This document shows, piece by piece, positions 24,319 through 34,918 of a stretch of DNA of 43,665 bases. The notes under the pieces were generated by a model. It was not told the DNA's origin, ran no database searches, and worked only from the letters and a program-made list of their open reading frames with translations. The position numbers and the translations under genes are program-made. Position 1 is the stretch's first letter; each line of letters opens with the position of its first letter. Source of the stretch: CACZQA01 sp050943615 (GTDB lineage Bacteria > Actinomycetota > Coriobacteriia > Coriobacteriales > QAMH01); assembly GCA_050943615.1 (NCBI GenBank), contig JBMNPN010000010.1:1-43665 (forward strand), read 5' to 3'.

Positions 24319-24487
24319 CATGCGTCTTACCACTATGTGGGACATATTGATACGCGTAATGAGTTTTTTGGATTCATCTTTGGTAAACGATGCGGGATTT
24401 ACTGTTTGCCTATACAAATAGTCTCGAAACAGTAGATAGTAATTCCGCATTATTCTTAATGTGGTACAGAAAGGTATTGCCCCTATC

Positions 24488-26380
24488 GTGAATACGGTTT
24501 TCTCCAAGATAGTAAGGTGTGCTCTCTCGATTGTGATGGCGTGCTCGCTGTCCGTGCTCCCCGAAGCACTGAACGCAACCGAGCAGGCTTACGCATCGAG
24601 CACCAAGACCGTCACGCGTCTGACCATATATCCCTATACCGTTGACAGCGCGGGCAAGTGGGCCAAAGAGGTCAAGCGCACCAAAGACTCCGACGGGCTC
24701 TACTGGGCAAAGGGCGGCATCACGGAAAAGGCCGGCCAGCTCCGCATGAACGTTGAGGCCTCGTGGAGCGATGGCGTCGCGTGCATGCAGTCCGACGACG
24801 ACTGGCGCGACGTCGACCTCGAGTGGAAATCGAGCAACAAGAAGGTCGCCGTGGTCTCCTCCAACGGGACGGTCACGGCAACGGGGAACGGCTCTGTGAC
24901 CATCACGGTCACCGATGAGGCAGATGGGGTGAGCGCAAAGCTCGGCATCAAGGTGAGCGGCCAGGAGGGGGCCACGGTCACTGCCGTGTACATCTGCAAC
25001 GAGAGCGGCACGGAATACGAAGACGAGCGCATCACCTATACCTCCAGCGATAGCCAGCTCAAGTTCTACGCGCGCGAGGAATTCTCTGATGGGACGACGG
25101 CGTCCAATGCTCCCAAGGCAAAAGACTATGACAAGGATGCGCTCACCACGATTACCTGGTCGGTCTCCGACAGCGACAGTGCGTCCATCAATTCCTCCAC
25201 GGGCGTCTTCATCGCAAAGAGCGACGCGCTCAAGGCAAGCGGCACCACAACGGTCAAGGTGTACGCCACCGCAACTGGGGGCGGGGCCGACAGCGACAAC
25301 GGCGTGGTCCGCACGCACGCCTACGTGAACATCAAGGGGGATGGCAGCGCGAAAACGGGCGAGGACGCCTACGCCTCGGACAGCCTCACCGTCCATGTGG
25401 TCTATGACAAGTATCCCGATTACACGGTAAAGACGCTCACCTACACCATCGATGAGCTCAAGGCCTTGGAAACCGTGAGGTCCACGTACACGTTTTCCCG
25501 CAGCAGCGGGGAGTACGTCACGCCAAGCGGGGAGGGCATCTATCTCACGACGCTCATCTCCGAGGCGGGCCTTACCACCGACCAGGTCAAGAGCTTCACG
25601 TTCACGGCAAACGATGGCGTCAATCCAGGAAAGATGACCTACAGCTATCTGTTCAGGTCGCGCTGGTACTGGCCGAACTATGAGTTCTCCAACAACCAGA
25701 CGAAAGCGGTCAACGTGTACCCGATGCTGGCCTGGGCAAGCGACTGGCGCGACAGCAAAGACGGTGCGACCAACTGCGATGCCGATTACTCGAACCTCCC
25801 GACAAAGACCAGGCTGCGCCTCCTGTTCGGGTCTGCGACGACGTCGGACAACAGCACGGACCATTCGCTCAAGTACATCAGCGAGATGACCATTCGCATC
25901 AAGGGTGCGCCTTCCTCTTCCCATGGCGATACCGACCAGGGCAACTCCGATTCGGGGAACGACACTGCCGGAAAGACGACCGGCAACGGTGACAACGGCG
26001 GAACCAGCAGCGGGCAGACTTCGGGAACGTCCACGAGCACCGCAAACGGGCAGTCGGGTTCCGATGCCCTGGACAACAAGTCTAACAACCAGATGGGCAC
26101 GACGTCGTTGCAGTCGTCGGGCGTGGGTAGCAAGCAGGCGGTGCGCGCATCGAGTGCCGCGTCCACGGCGAGCGGCCAGAACGCGTCGGCGGGGACTTCC
26201 GGTTCTTCGCGCAGCTGGCAAGCGTACGAGATGATCAACCCAACTGACAACTCTGCACTCGATATCGATGAACTCGACAGCAAGAACGCTCTGCTCATTG
26301 CCTTTGCGGTGGCACTTGCCATCCTCGTATTGGCAATAGCGGGCAAACGGACCTTTTTCAGAAAGGGGCTGGGGACATGA
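24488..26380 (+). CDS. Membrane-anchored surface protein: Ig-like domains plus oxidoreductase-fold-like domain
   Basis: 630 residues from GTG 24488; an upstream GTG (24461) is open too, but AGAAAGGT (24468-24475) and a clean signal peptide (to about AYA/SS) favour 24488. Two Big-type Ig domains (about 38-157 and 160-287; KVAVVSSNGTVTATG) precede a 180-residue domain (about 296-474) with YTIDELKAL, EGIYLTTLISEAGL, FTFTANDGVN and LRLLFGSAT, which follows the order of sulfite-oxidase-fold domains but lacks the cofactor cysteine. A Gly/Ser/Thr linker, one membrane helix (about 598-619) and the tail FFRKGLG end it. Close paralogue of 35700-37958. Its stop overlaps the ATG of the giant gene by 4 nt, so both are made together. 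Confidence 0.82.
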   Translation: MNTVFSKIVRCALSIVMACSLSVLPEALNATEQAYASSTKTVTRLTIYPYTVDSAGKWAKEVKRTKDSDGLYWAKGGITEKAGQLRMNVEASWSDGVACMQSDDDWRDVDLEWKSSNKKVAVVSSNGTVTATGNGSVTITVTDEADGVSAKLGIKVSGQEGATVTAVYICNESGTEYEDERITYTSSDSQLKFYAREEFSDGTTASNAPKAKDYDKDALTTITWSVSDSDSASINSSTGVFIAKSDALKASGTTTVKVYATATGGGADSDNGVVRTHAYVNIKGDGSAKTGEDAYASDSLTVHVVYDKYPDYTVKTLTYTIDELKALETVRSTYTFSRSSGEYVTPSGEGIYLTTLISEAGLTTDQVKSFTFTANDGVNPGKMTYSYLFRSRWYWPNYEFSNNQTKAVNVYPMLAWASDWRDSKDGATNCDADYSNLPTKTRLRLLFGSATTSDNSTDHSLKYISEMTIRIKGAPSSSHGDTDQGNSDSGNDTAGKTTGNGDNGGTSSGQTSGTSTSTANGQSGSDALDNKSNNQMGTTSLQSSGVGSKQAVRASSAASTASGQNASAGTSGSSRSWQAYEMINPTDNSALDIDELDSKNALLIAFAVALAILVLAIAGKRTFFRKGLGT

Positions 26381-29300
26381 GCCCAAAGGCAGCTATGGGA
26401 ATCCGAAAAGCACATGGACATCGGCGTCTGCTGGTCGCGGCCCTTGTCGTTGCCTGCGCGGCGGCTCTTGCAGGCGGGGCTTATGCCTGGGGCATGAGCT
26501 ATTACAGCGTCGACTACAGCTGGTACACGAGCGATGCCGTCGCCTCCAAGAGCTTCGAGATCTCGAGCGCCGGGCAGCTCCAGGCGCTCTCGAACCTCGT
26601 GAACGGGACCTACGATACAAGCGAGGTAAAAGCAGATGGCGGTGTTGCAACGGATGGGTCCGCCATCGACTTCGAGGGCTGCAATGTCAACCTCGTGAGC
26701 CGCCTGACGTTTACGGCAAGCGACGTGGTCTATGGGTTCTCGCTCACCCCCATCGGCACCGAAGAACACCCCTTCAACGGTACCTTCGACGGCGCCAAAT
26801 ACGATTCCAGCGGAAATATCACGAGGGTGAACACGGTCTCCTACCTGCTCCTCTCCACGGAGGATTCGGGTGCTGCATGTGGAACGGAATACGTGGGGCT
26901 GTTCGGCCATGTGGGTCCTGAGGGCACCATCAAGAACCTGACGGTCCGCGATACCTGCGGGGTCACTGTCTCGTCTTCGGAAACGGACAGCAGAATTGCC
27001 TACGTGGGAAGCATTGTGGGCTATTGCGAGGGCAGCGTGGAGAACTGCTCCTCCAATGCCGACGTCGCCATTACGTGGGACGATGGCGATCAGGGCGACG
27101 ACCGTTCGTCGGACTACTCCACCGTCATCGATGGCATCGGCGGCATTGCCGGCTACTGCGATGGCGACATCAGCAGCTGCTCGTTCGGGGGCTCGCTTTC
27201 CGCCAGCACCCCGGCAAACGCCTATTACTATTCGACCGACGCGGTCTCGATTCCCACGGTTGCCAAGTACATCGGCGGTATCGTCGGCCGTTCCGGCGGG
27301 GACCCGACGAGCGCCGGGCTCTCCACGAGTACCTACGGCTCGATTTCCGATTGCACCAACGAGGCAAACGTAACGGTCATCACCTCGGGTGCCGGTGGCG
27401 AGGACCGCTTTGGCGAGACGGTCGACTCGAAGTCGTTCTGCGTGGGCGGCATCGCCGGATACGCAATCGGGGACATCTCCGATTGCCAGAACGAAGGCGA
27501 TATCCTCGCCTCATCCTATGTCTATGACGACTCGTTGAGCGAATCGGACAACCAGGATGGCTACAACCAGGCCGATGGCGGCGCGGATTCCTGCGGCGGT
27601 ATCGTGGGCGGCTACCGCAGCGAGGGCGTGAGCACGGCGACGGTGAACACGGACCGCAACAAGTACTTCAAAACCGAAGATGGCATCAGCGCCGACCGCG
27701 GCATTGTGGGCAGGGAGACGACCGGCACAGCCGACACCATCACCCTTGCCAATTGCACGAACCTGGGCTCGGTCGAGGCGTGCAACAACGTCGGTGGCAT
27801 CGTGGGCAACGCGGGCACCTACACGCTTATCACCGCTTGTGCAAACGGCGATGCCAAGAAGGGGCTTGCCGATGACACGGTGGGGCAGGTCATCTGCACA
27901 CGCTGGAACAAGCCGAGGACCGGCGGCATTGCCGGCGCCTGCTACGGGACGATTTCCTATTCGCGCAACCACGGAGAGGTGACCACGAGCAAATCGGGTT
28001 ACTACCTGGGCGGCATCTGCGGCGACCTCTACTATTACCGCAACGCCAGCAACGAGAAGTTCGTCACGCCGGAGATCTACGCCTGCTACTCCACAGGGCA
28101 GATCGGCACCACCAAGGCGCTGCGTCGCGGCGCGCTGCTCGGCGGCAACGGCGGCTACATCCACGACTGCCTCTTTCTCTATGGGTCCGCAGGCTCGTTG
28201 AGCGACGATGACGAGGACGCTGACGAGGACTATGCCGGGGCAATCGGGTACTCCAATGCCTCCGACGAGGGCACGTCCTCGAACCTCTCCGTCGCCTATT
28301 CGAGCGAGTCTCAGATCGAGTCTGCAGACGACGAGGATGGGTTCTTGATGAAGTCATCCACCGCTGTAGCGTGGCTGAACAATTGTGCGCCGCGCGAGAG
28401 CTGGGCGCACTACTGGATGCTCGCCTCTTCGGTGAACAGGGGCTACCCCGTCCTCTCGGAAGAGGGGCAGAGCGCGACGGCCTCCATGGACCTCGAGTCG
28501 CTGCAGGCAGACGTGCAGTTCCTCGATGACGCCAAGTACTCTACTGCGTACAACCCGACGCCCAAGGTTCAGGTTACCGTGACCATCGACGGCGTCGAGA
28601 CGACGCTGGTCGAGAATGCGGACTACTACGTCCAGGCAGACCCGGATGCCCTCGATGAAAACGGGGTCTGCAAGGGCACGACGAGTGGAAGGCCGTACAC
28701 CGCAAGCATCGTGGGTATCGGAAACTACTCGGGAGTGACCGGCTCTGTTTCCTACGGAATCGACAAGGGCGATTTTTCCGAGTGCACGATCACCGCGACC
28801 CAGGCACTCTATACCGGCGAGGCGCAGAACGACCCGACAATCACGGTCTACGACGCGGCGGGAGGCGTCGTCGACCCGGAGAACTATACCGTCGTAGTGA
28901 ACGGGGGAGAGGACTGCATCAAGCCGGGATCCTACAGCGTCACCGCACGGACAACGGACAGCGGCTACTATACGGGGCACTGCACGGGCACCTATACGAT
29001 TTCCCAGATCAACATCGCCACGGACTGCGACGTCATTGGCGTGACCTACGACGACCCGGACAACGGGGAACGCGTCTGGTTCTACGACGACGAGAGCTAC
29101 AAGCTCTATGAGGTCTCCCCGGAGCTTGACAGTGAAGGTAACCTGGAGACCTATACCCTCGAAGAGCTCGAAGCACTCAACACGTCCGAGGGTTGGGGGC
29201 TGACCAGCTCGCAGCTCGAGGGCTACGTCGGCTACCCCAAGGTCGAGGGTTTCGAGATCTACCACGACGGAAACGACGAGACGCGGCTGCTCACGAGCGC

Positions 29301-32300
29301 AACGCCAAAGGAAACCGACTCCGATGGAAACCCCGTCTATGGCATGTCGCTTTCGTACACGGCCGGCGAGATCAACCCGGAGGTAATCGGCGTCAACTGG
29401 AGCCAGGGCAAGCTCGACTCGAGTTGGTGGCAGGTAATCTACGGCGGAGGAAGCGCCGGCGGCCTCGAGGCAAGCGGCGTCGAGAATATCGAGGCGTCGA
29501 CGACCGGCGCGATCACGGTCGCGTACAGCGGCGCCTACACCACCAACTACGACCTCATAACATTCGACATCGTCCCCGTCACGCTCACTGCCGACGACCT
29601 CGAGATTTCCCAGACGGTGACGTCGGTCAAGTACGACGGCAGCGCTCCCGATGCACCGGAAGTCACCGTCACCTACCAGGGCAACACCGTCGACCCCCAG
29701 AACTACTCGGTTACCCTCGACTACGAAGTGAACGCGAGCGGGGAGACGGTCACGGGGGATTCGGTTACCTACAACGCCGGCGACACGCTCTTCTACAAGG
29801 TGCACTTCTATGATGGAGGCTCGATTAAGTGCGATGACATCACCGGCGAGGTGTCGCTGACGATCGTCGGCTCGCAAACTGCCCTCAGCAGCAGCTCGAT
29901 CCAGGTCACGATCGATCCGGATTGGAACGATACCTATTCGTTCACGGACGGAATCAGCGATCCGCCTGTCACCGTGTACGACACGAGCAAGAGCAAGACG
30001 CTGGAAGAGGGCAAGGACTACACCGTTTCCTATTCCAACGACGACATCCCTGGCGACGAGAGCGATAGCTCGGCTCCGAGGATTATCCTGACAGGTCTTA
30101 ACGAGTACACGGGGACGCGTGTGGAGCGCTACACCATCAAGCGTGGTGTCCTCGACCAAGATGCGCTCGAGTCTATCGATGCGCGTGAATCGAACGTACG
30201 CTACTCGCAGTACATTGCGGGGATGGATGCAGGAATCGATATCTCCAATTACGGACCATATTTCGTTTATCTGGCTAACGGTTATTCAGCAGAACAGCTT
30301 TCCGAAGAGCTCACGATTGTCTGGAAACCAAAGGGCTATGAGCATTCATCTGCACAGGAGGAGCTTGGTCCTGGTAACGCGAGGACGACGCCCTTGTTCA
30401 ACGTCGACAAACTGTTCGACTCATCGGGCAGCGAGATTGACCGAGCCGTCGAGCCCGGAGAGTACAAGGCGCAGATTTCCGGGCGTGCGGAAGGTGGTAC
30501 ATACTTCGAGGTCGATTCGAGCACGACGGCCACGATTACCTTCTATATAGTTCCGGTTAATTTGGAAGAGGACGTGTACACGGATACGGACGGCTCCGAG
30601 TACAACCTTACGCACTATTCTTGGAGTCACCCGACGCTCAGCAGTACCAATTCGACTACGTTCTATGGCGGGCAGACCGAGTACTACTACACCGGCAACA
30701 GCATCACTCCAAAGTTCACGATCGTCGACGAGTATGCCTATAGAAACTGGTCTACATTCCAGGCGGATTACGACTCGGGCGGGGATGCCTACACAAGCTA
30801 TGTCTTCGACTCCGAGGATTACACGGTCAAGACCTTGGGATACGAGGACACCGATGGGCCTGTCGAGCCGGGGTCGTACCAGGTTTCCGAAATCACGGCA
30901 TCGGATACGACCACGCATATGGTCGGCACCTATGATGCTGATGGCATATTGTGGGCAGAGCACAACAAGTACACGATCGTCGCGGCCGACCTCACGCAGT
31001 TCCAGGTCGCGGACAGCTCGACAACATCCGATGACCTCGCCTCGGGCAACTGGATCGTCGTGGACGACGCCTATTACGGCGACACGGGCGCAACGCCCAA
31101 GGTGCACTTCTACGTCGACGGCGAGGAGTGCAACTACGTCGAGGGCACGGACTACAGCCTGAGCTACTCCAACAACACCGAGGTCGGCACCGGCACGGTG
31201 CGCATCACCGTGCTCGACCAGGACCACCTGACGGCAACGGAGCGCGATGACGAGGGACAGCCCTATATCGACGTGAACTTCGAGGTGAAAGGCGAGCAGG
31301 TCGTCCTCGACGATAGCTCGCAGACCACGTGGTCCCTGCCCGAGTCCCTCGCGCTCGATGACGCGACCGAAGGGACGCTGGTCGAGCCCTCGAGCACGGC
31401 GACCTACACCTCCGAAAGCGGCTCGACGGTCACGGTACCCTCCGATGCCTACACCATCCAGACGGGCACGTACACGGACGGCACGTTCACAGAAAAAGAT
31501 TCTGGCTGGTCCGCCGGCGACACGGTCTGGTACCGGGTCGTCCCCACGGGCGGAACGTACGAGCGCTTCTCGGTCAGCGGAGACGGCGTGATCGGGTCGT
31601 CCACCGTCGTCGGCGCAAGCGAGTCCAATTCCTTCGATTACGCCAATAGCTCGGAAAGCACGCTCACCGCGACGCTCTCCTCCGAGTCCGTGGCCTACAC
31701 GGGAGCCGAGGTCACGCCCGACGTCACGGTCATGAACGATGGCACGGCGCTCACCAAGGGCACCGACTACAAGCTCGTCCGCAGCGAGGGTACCGACGTA
31801 GGCACCTACACCGTCACCGTCAAGGGCAAGGGCGCCTACACCGGCTCCTGCACGCTCACGTTCTCCATCACCGCAGCCGATATCTCCAGCTGCTCGGTCG
31901 AGGTCTCGGGCGCCACCTACAGCGGCTCGCAGATCGAGCCGAGTGCAGACGACATCACGCTCACGCTCGACGGAAACGAGCTGCCCGATACGGACTGGAC
32001 GATCTCCGGCTACGGGGACAACGTTGCGGCCGGCACGGGAACGGTGACGCTTGCCGCAGGAAGCTCGGGCAACCTCTCGGGGAGCAACGAGTTCTCCTTT
32101 ACCATCGAGCCGCTCGAGCTCACGTCGGACCGCTTCACGGTCACGGCGCAGAGCCAGGAGTTCACGGGCTCCAACATCGAGCTCGATGCCAGCGACATCA
32201 CGGTCGTCGACACAACGACGGACACGACGCTCGTGTACGGCACCGACTACACGGTTGGCTATGCAAGCGACCACCGCTCGGTCGGTACGGCCAGCATCAC

Positions 32301-33870
32301 CGTCAGCGGCGCGGGCAACTACACGGGAAACATCACCTCGAGCTTTTCCATCCAGCAGACCGACCTCTCCGATGCGGAGGTCTCGGTTTCGGCCAGCTCC
32401 GGCATGGACGATGACGGAAACTTCTACTACACCGGCTCTGCAATAAAGCCGGACGTGACGGTAACGCTCAACGGCGTCACGCTGAGCCTGAGCGACGACT
32501 ACACGGTCTCCTACTCCAACAACACCGACGTCGGGGAGGCCACGGTCACGGTCACGGGCACGGGCAACTGCACGGGCACGGCGTCCACGACCTTTGCCAT
32601 CGTGTCCACGGAGCTCTCTTCGGCAAACGCCACCCTGGCGCAGTCGTCGAGCAGCTACGAGTACACGGGCGCCGCTATCACGCCGAGCGTCACGCTCAAG
32701 CTGCGCGGCAAGAAGATCTCGACCGACAACTACGACCTCTCCTACGAGGACGCCGACGGCAACGCGCTCGACGGCGCGCCCACGGAGCTCGGCACGTACA
32801 AGGTCATCGCGACGGGCAAGAACTACCTCTCTGGCTCTGTTTCCACCTCCTTCTCCATCGTCAAGGTCGACATCTCCAACTGCACGGTGACCTTGGGAGA
32901 TGCCTACTATGCGTTCGGGGATGCGGTTCAGCCCACCGTGACGGTCACGACCTCGGCGGGCGTCACGGTGCCGGAAAGCGAGTACACGGTCACGTACGCG
33001 GGCGGCACGGGCGAGCCCGGAACGTCGGGAACCGTCAGCATCACGGGCAACAACGAGCACGTCGAGGGCGCGGTCACCAGGACCTTCGTCGTCAGCAAGA
33101 TCCCCATCACCAAAGAAGACATCGTCTTTGCGGACAGTGGCACCTACACCTACACCGGCTCGACCATCAAGCCGAACTTCTCCATCCAGATCGGGGAACG
33201 GACGCTTGTCGAGGGCACCGACTACACGCTCACGTACCTGGGCGATGCCACGAGCGTCGGCGGGCAGAGCGTGGAGATCGACACGCCCGATAGCTCCGTG
33301 TACACGAGCGAGATCACGGTGAGCTACACGATCGTCAAGAAGTCCACGAGCTCGAGCAGCGCAAGCGTCAGCGACGGCACGAACAAGCTCGTCGTCGTCG
33401 GCTCGAACAGCTACCGCCTGCACTCGAACAAAACGGCCACGCTCGTGTCTGCCGGCTCCAAGGTGAAAAGCTACAGCGTCTCCAAGATCAAGTACCGCGG
33501 AAAGACCTACAAGGTGACCGCAATCGGCAAGAAGGCGTTTGCCAAGCGCGGCAAGCTGGTCAAGGTCACGGGCTGCAAGAACCTGAAGAGCATCGGCAAG
33601 AGCGCCTTTGCCGGCTGCAAGAAGCTCAAGAAGGTATCGATTTCCTCGAAGTCGCTCAAGTCCATCGGCAAGAGCGCGTTTTCCGGCTGCAAGAAGCTCA
33701 AGACGCTTTCCGTGGCAAAGACCACGAAACTCACCAAGAAGGGTGTGAAGGGCTCGCTCAAGGGCTCCAAGATCAAGACGGTCAAGGTCAAGAAGGCAAA
33801 GCTCAAGGCCTACAAGAAGATTTTCAAGAAGAAGAACTGCGGCCGCAAGGTTGCCGTGAAGCGCGGGTAG
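26377..33870 (+). CDS. Giant secreted GLUG/Ig-like surface protein
   Basis: 2497 residues. N-terminal signal sequence (LVAALVVACAAALAGGAYA). About residues 160-605 carry GLUG-type beta-helix units (IGGIVGRSGG, VGGIAGYAIGDISDC, TGGIAGACYGTISY). About 705-2320 is a series of Ig-like YTGSxIxPxVTV...GTDYTVSY...GNYTG units, of which the last seven are close to regular. The end (about 2336-2497) has lysine-rich LRR_5-like repeats (AIGKKAFAKRGKLVKV) and the KGSLKGSKIKTVKVKK tail shared with 41789-42997. No LPXTG. Likely a long stalk displaying the GLUG head, for adhesion or ligand capture. A small AT-richer patch lies around 30.16-30.69 kb. Paralogue: 38021-41644. Confidence 0.85.
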   Translation: MSPKAAMGIRKAHGHRRLLVAALVVACAAALAGGAYAWGMSYYSVDYSWYTSDAVASKSFEISSAGQLQALSNLVNGTYDTSEVKADGGVATDGSAIDFEGCNVNLVSRLTFTASDVVYGFSLTPIGTEEHPFNGTFDGAKYDSSGNITRVNTVSYLLLSTEDSGAACGTEYVGLFGHVGPEGTIKNLTVRDTCGVTVSSSETDSRIAYVGSIVGYCEGSVENCSSNADVAITWDDGDQGDDRSSDYSTVIDGIGGIAGYCDGDISSCSFGGSLSASTPANAYYYSTDAVSIPTVAKYIGGIVGRSGGDPTSAGLSTSTYGSISDCTNEANVTVITSGAGGEDRFGETVDSKSFCVGGIAGYAIGDISDCQNEGDILASSYVYDDSLSESDNQDGYNQADGGADSCGGIVGGYRSEGVSTATVNTDRNKYFKTEDGISADRGIVGRETTGTADTITLANCTNLGSVEACNNVGGIVGNAGTYTLITACANGDAKKGLADDTVGQVICTRWNKPRTGGIAGACYGTISYSRNHGEVTTSKSGYYLGGICGDLYYYRNASNEKFVTPEIYACYSTGQIGTTKALRRGALLGGNGGYIHDCLFLYGSAGSLSDDDEDADEDYAGAIGYSNASDEGTSSNLSVAYSSESQIESADDEDGFLMKSSTAVAWLNNCAPRESWAHYWMLASSVNRGYPVLSEEGQSATASMDLESLQADVQFLDDAKYSTAYNPTPKVQVTVTIDGVETTLVENADYYVQADPDALDENGVCKGTTSGRPYTASIVGIGNYSGVTGSVSYGIDKGDFSECTITATQALYTGEAQNDPTITVYDAAGGVVDPENYTVVVNGGEDCIKPGSYSVTARTTDSGYYTGHCTGTYTISQINIATDCDVIGVTYDDPDNGERVWFYDDESYKLYEVSPELDSEGNLETYTLEELEALNTSEGWGLTSSQLEGYVGYPKVEGFEIYHDGNDETRLLTSATPKETDSDGNPVYGMSLSYTAGEINPEVIGVNWSQGKLDSSWWQVIYGGGSAGGLEASGVENIEASTTGAITVAYSGAYTTNYDLITFDIVPVTLTADDLEISQTVTSVKYDGSAPDAPEVTVTYQGNTVDPQNYSVTLDYEVNASGETVTGDSVTYNAGDTLFYKVHFYDGGSIKCDDITGEVSLTIVGSQTALSSSSIQVTIDPDWNDTYSFTDGISDPPVTVYDTSKSKTLEEGKDYTVSYSNDDIPGDESDSSAPRIILTGLNEYTGTRVERYTIKRGVLDQDALESIDARESNVRYSQYIAGMDAGIDISNYGPYFVYLANGYSAEQLSEELTIVWKPKGYEHSSAQEELGPGNARTTPLFNVDKLFDSSGSEIDRAVEPGEYKAQISGRAEGGTYFEVDSSTTATITFYIVPVNLEEDVYTDTDGSEYNLTHYSWSHPTLSSTNSTTFYGGQTEYYYTGNSITPKFTIVDEYAYRNWSTFQADYDSGGDAYTSYVFDSEDYTVKTLGYEDTDGPVEPGSYQVSEITASDTTTHMVGTYDADGILWAEHNKYTIVAADLTQFQVADSSTTSDDLASGNWIVVDDAYYGDTGATPKVHFYVDGEECNYVEGTDYSLSYSNNTEVGTGTVRITVLDQDHLTATERDDEGQPYIDVNFEVKGEQVVLDDSSQTTWSLPESLALDDATEGTLVEPSSTATYTSESGSTVTVPSDAYTIQTGTYTDGTFTEKDSGWSAGDTVWYRVVPTGGTYERFSVSGDGVIGSSTVVGASESNSFDYANSSESTLTATLSSESVAYTGAEVTPDVTVMNDGTALTKGTDYKLVRSEGTDVGTYTVTVKGKGAYTGSCTLTFSITAADISSCSVEVSGATYSGSQIEPSADDITLTLDGNELPDTDWTISGYGDNVAAGTGTVTLAAGSSGNLSGSNEFSFTIEPLELTSDRFTVTAQSQEFTGSNIELDASDITVVDTTTDTTLVYGTDYTVGYASDHRSVGTASITVSGAGNYTGNITSSFSIQQTDLSDAEVSVSASSGMDDDGNFYYTGSAIKPDVTVTLNGVTLSLSDDYTVSYSNNTDVGEATVTVTGTGNCTGTASTTFAIVSTELSSANATLAQSSSSYEYTGAAITPSVTLKLRGKKISTDNYDLSYEDADGNALDGAPTELGTYKVIATGKNYLSGSVSTSFSIVKVDISNCTVTLGDAYYAFGDAVQPTVTVTTSAGVTVPESEYTVTYAGGTGEPGTSGTVSITGNNEHVEGAVTRTFVVSKIPITKEDIVFADSGTYTYTGSTIKPNFSIQIGERTLVEGTDYTLTYLGDATSVGGQSVEIDTPDSSVYTSEITVSYTIVKKSTSSSSASVSDGTNKLVVVGSNSYRLHSNKTATLVSAGSKVKSYSVSKIKYRGKTYKVTAIGKKAFAKRGKLVKVTGCKNLKSIGKSAFAGCKKLKKVSISSKSLKSIGKSAFSGCKKLKTLSVAKTTKLTKKGVKGSLKGSKIKTVKVKKAKLKAYKKIFKKKNCGRKVAVKRG

Positions 33871-34120
33871 ATCCCGGCGTGTCGGAACCTGACAGGGCAT
33901 GTGGTAAAGACGAGAGAAAGTTATTGGTAAGAACGTGAGCTATCAAAATTCTACGTGAGGGAGAGGAGGGGCCGCGGCACGGTGAAGCGCCCAGAAAATA
34001 GGGTGATTTTCGTCGTCGCGGTCCACTTCCGTGTTTACTTTTCGACTCAATCAAGTAGCATACATTCATGCTCAGAGAGAGTTAATCCGCATCAAGCCTA
34101 ATCTGTTTGGGAGATAACAC

Positions 34121-34918
34121 ATGCAAGACTTCCTGCACCTGCAGACCATCATGCACAACTTCTCGCAGGCGCTCACCTACCCGGTCATCGCGCTGCTGCT
34201 GATCCTGGTGCTCTACATGATCTGGAACCTGGGCACGCTGATCGTCGAGGGCACCACGGAGCGCCGCCACTTCAGGGTGGCCCTGCCCGAGCTGCTGGCC
34301 CAGATCGAGGCCGCGCCCTACGCAGAGCTCACCGGCGTCATCGAGGAGAGCGGCCTGCTCGGCTACCAGAAGCGCGACGTCGAGACGCTCGTGGCCTACG
34401 GCTACCTGCCCGAGGACGCGCGCGTTGCGCTGGCCCGCCGCCTCATGGCGGACCAGGAGGCCCGGCTCACCAAGGTGACCTCGCGCACCGACCTGGTAGC
34501 CAAGGTCGCCCCGATGATCGGCCTCATGGGGACGCTGATCCCGCTCGGCCCGGGCGTCGTGGCGCTGGGCAACAAGGACACCTCCCAGCTGGCAAGCTCC
34601 ATCGAGATCGCCTTCGACACCACGGTGACCGGCCTGGTGGTGGCCTGCCTGGCGCTGCTGTTCGGCCGGTTCCGCAAGCGCTGGTACGAGGACTACCTCG
34701 TCACGGTGGAGACCATCATGGACGCCATCCTGGAGAAGGCGCACAACTGCCTTGCGGCCGGCGAGGACATCGGCGACGAGCAGACGGCCGAGCGCATGCG
34801 CCGCGAGGCCGAGGGGCGCCACCCGCTCACGCGCGCCGAGAGGAAGCGCGGCAGGCTGCGGATCCCGCAGGGCGACCTGACCCACAACGGCGGCGTCCCC
34901 GAGGGGGGCGGTGCGTGA
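34121..34918 (+). CDS. MotA/TolQ/ExbB-family proton channel protein
   Basis: 265 residues. One membrane segment near the start (YPVIALLLILVLYMIW, about 19-36), then a cytoplasmic stretch, then the conserved pair of helices with KVAPMIGLMGTLIPLGPG and FDTTVTGLVVACLALLFG (about 125-185), diagnostic of the family that uses proton flow to move a partner. ATG 34121 follows GGGAG. The DUF2149 gene overlaps its end. ExbB/TolQ proteins normally energise outer-membrane processes; here there is no outer membrane. Family certain, work performed unknown. Confidence 0.92.
   Translation: MQDFLHLQTIMHNFSQALTYPVIALLLILVLYMIWNLGTLIVEGTTERRHFRVALPELLAQIEAAPYAELTGVIEESGLLGYQKRDVETLVAYGYLPEDARVALARRLMADQEARLTKVTSRTDLVAKVAPMIGLMGTLIPLGPGVVALGNKDTSQLASSIEIAFDTTVTGLVVACLALLFGRFRKRWYEDYLVTVETIMDAILEKAHNCLAAGEDIGDEQTAERMRREAEGRHPLTRAERKRGRLRIPQGDLTHNGGVPEGGGA

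Noticed and set aside
30421..33900. 1159-codon minus-strand frame (also 28354-30159, 24410-26386 and 3537-5132)
   Set aside because: Shadow frames opposite GC-rich genes with clear domains on the plus strand; composition and length are by-products of the codon bias.
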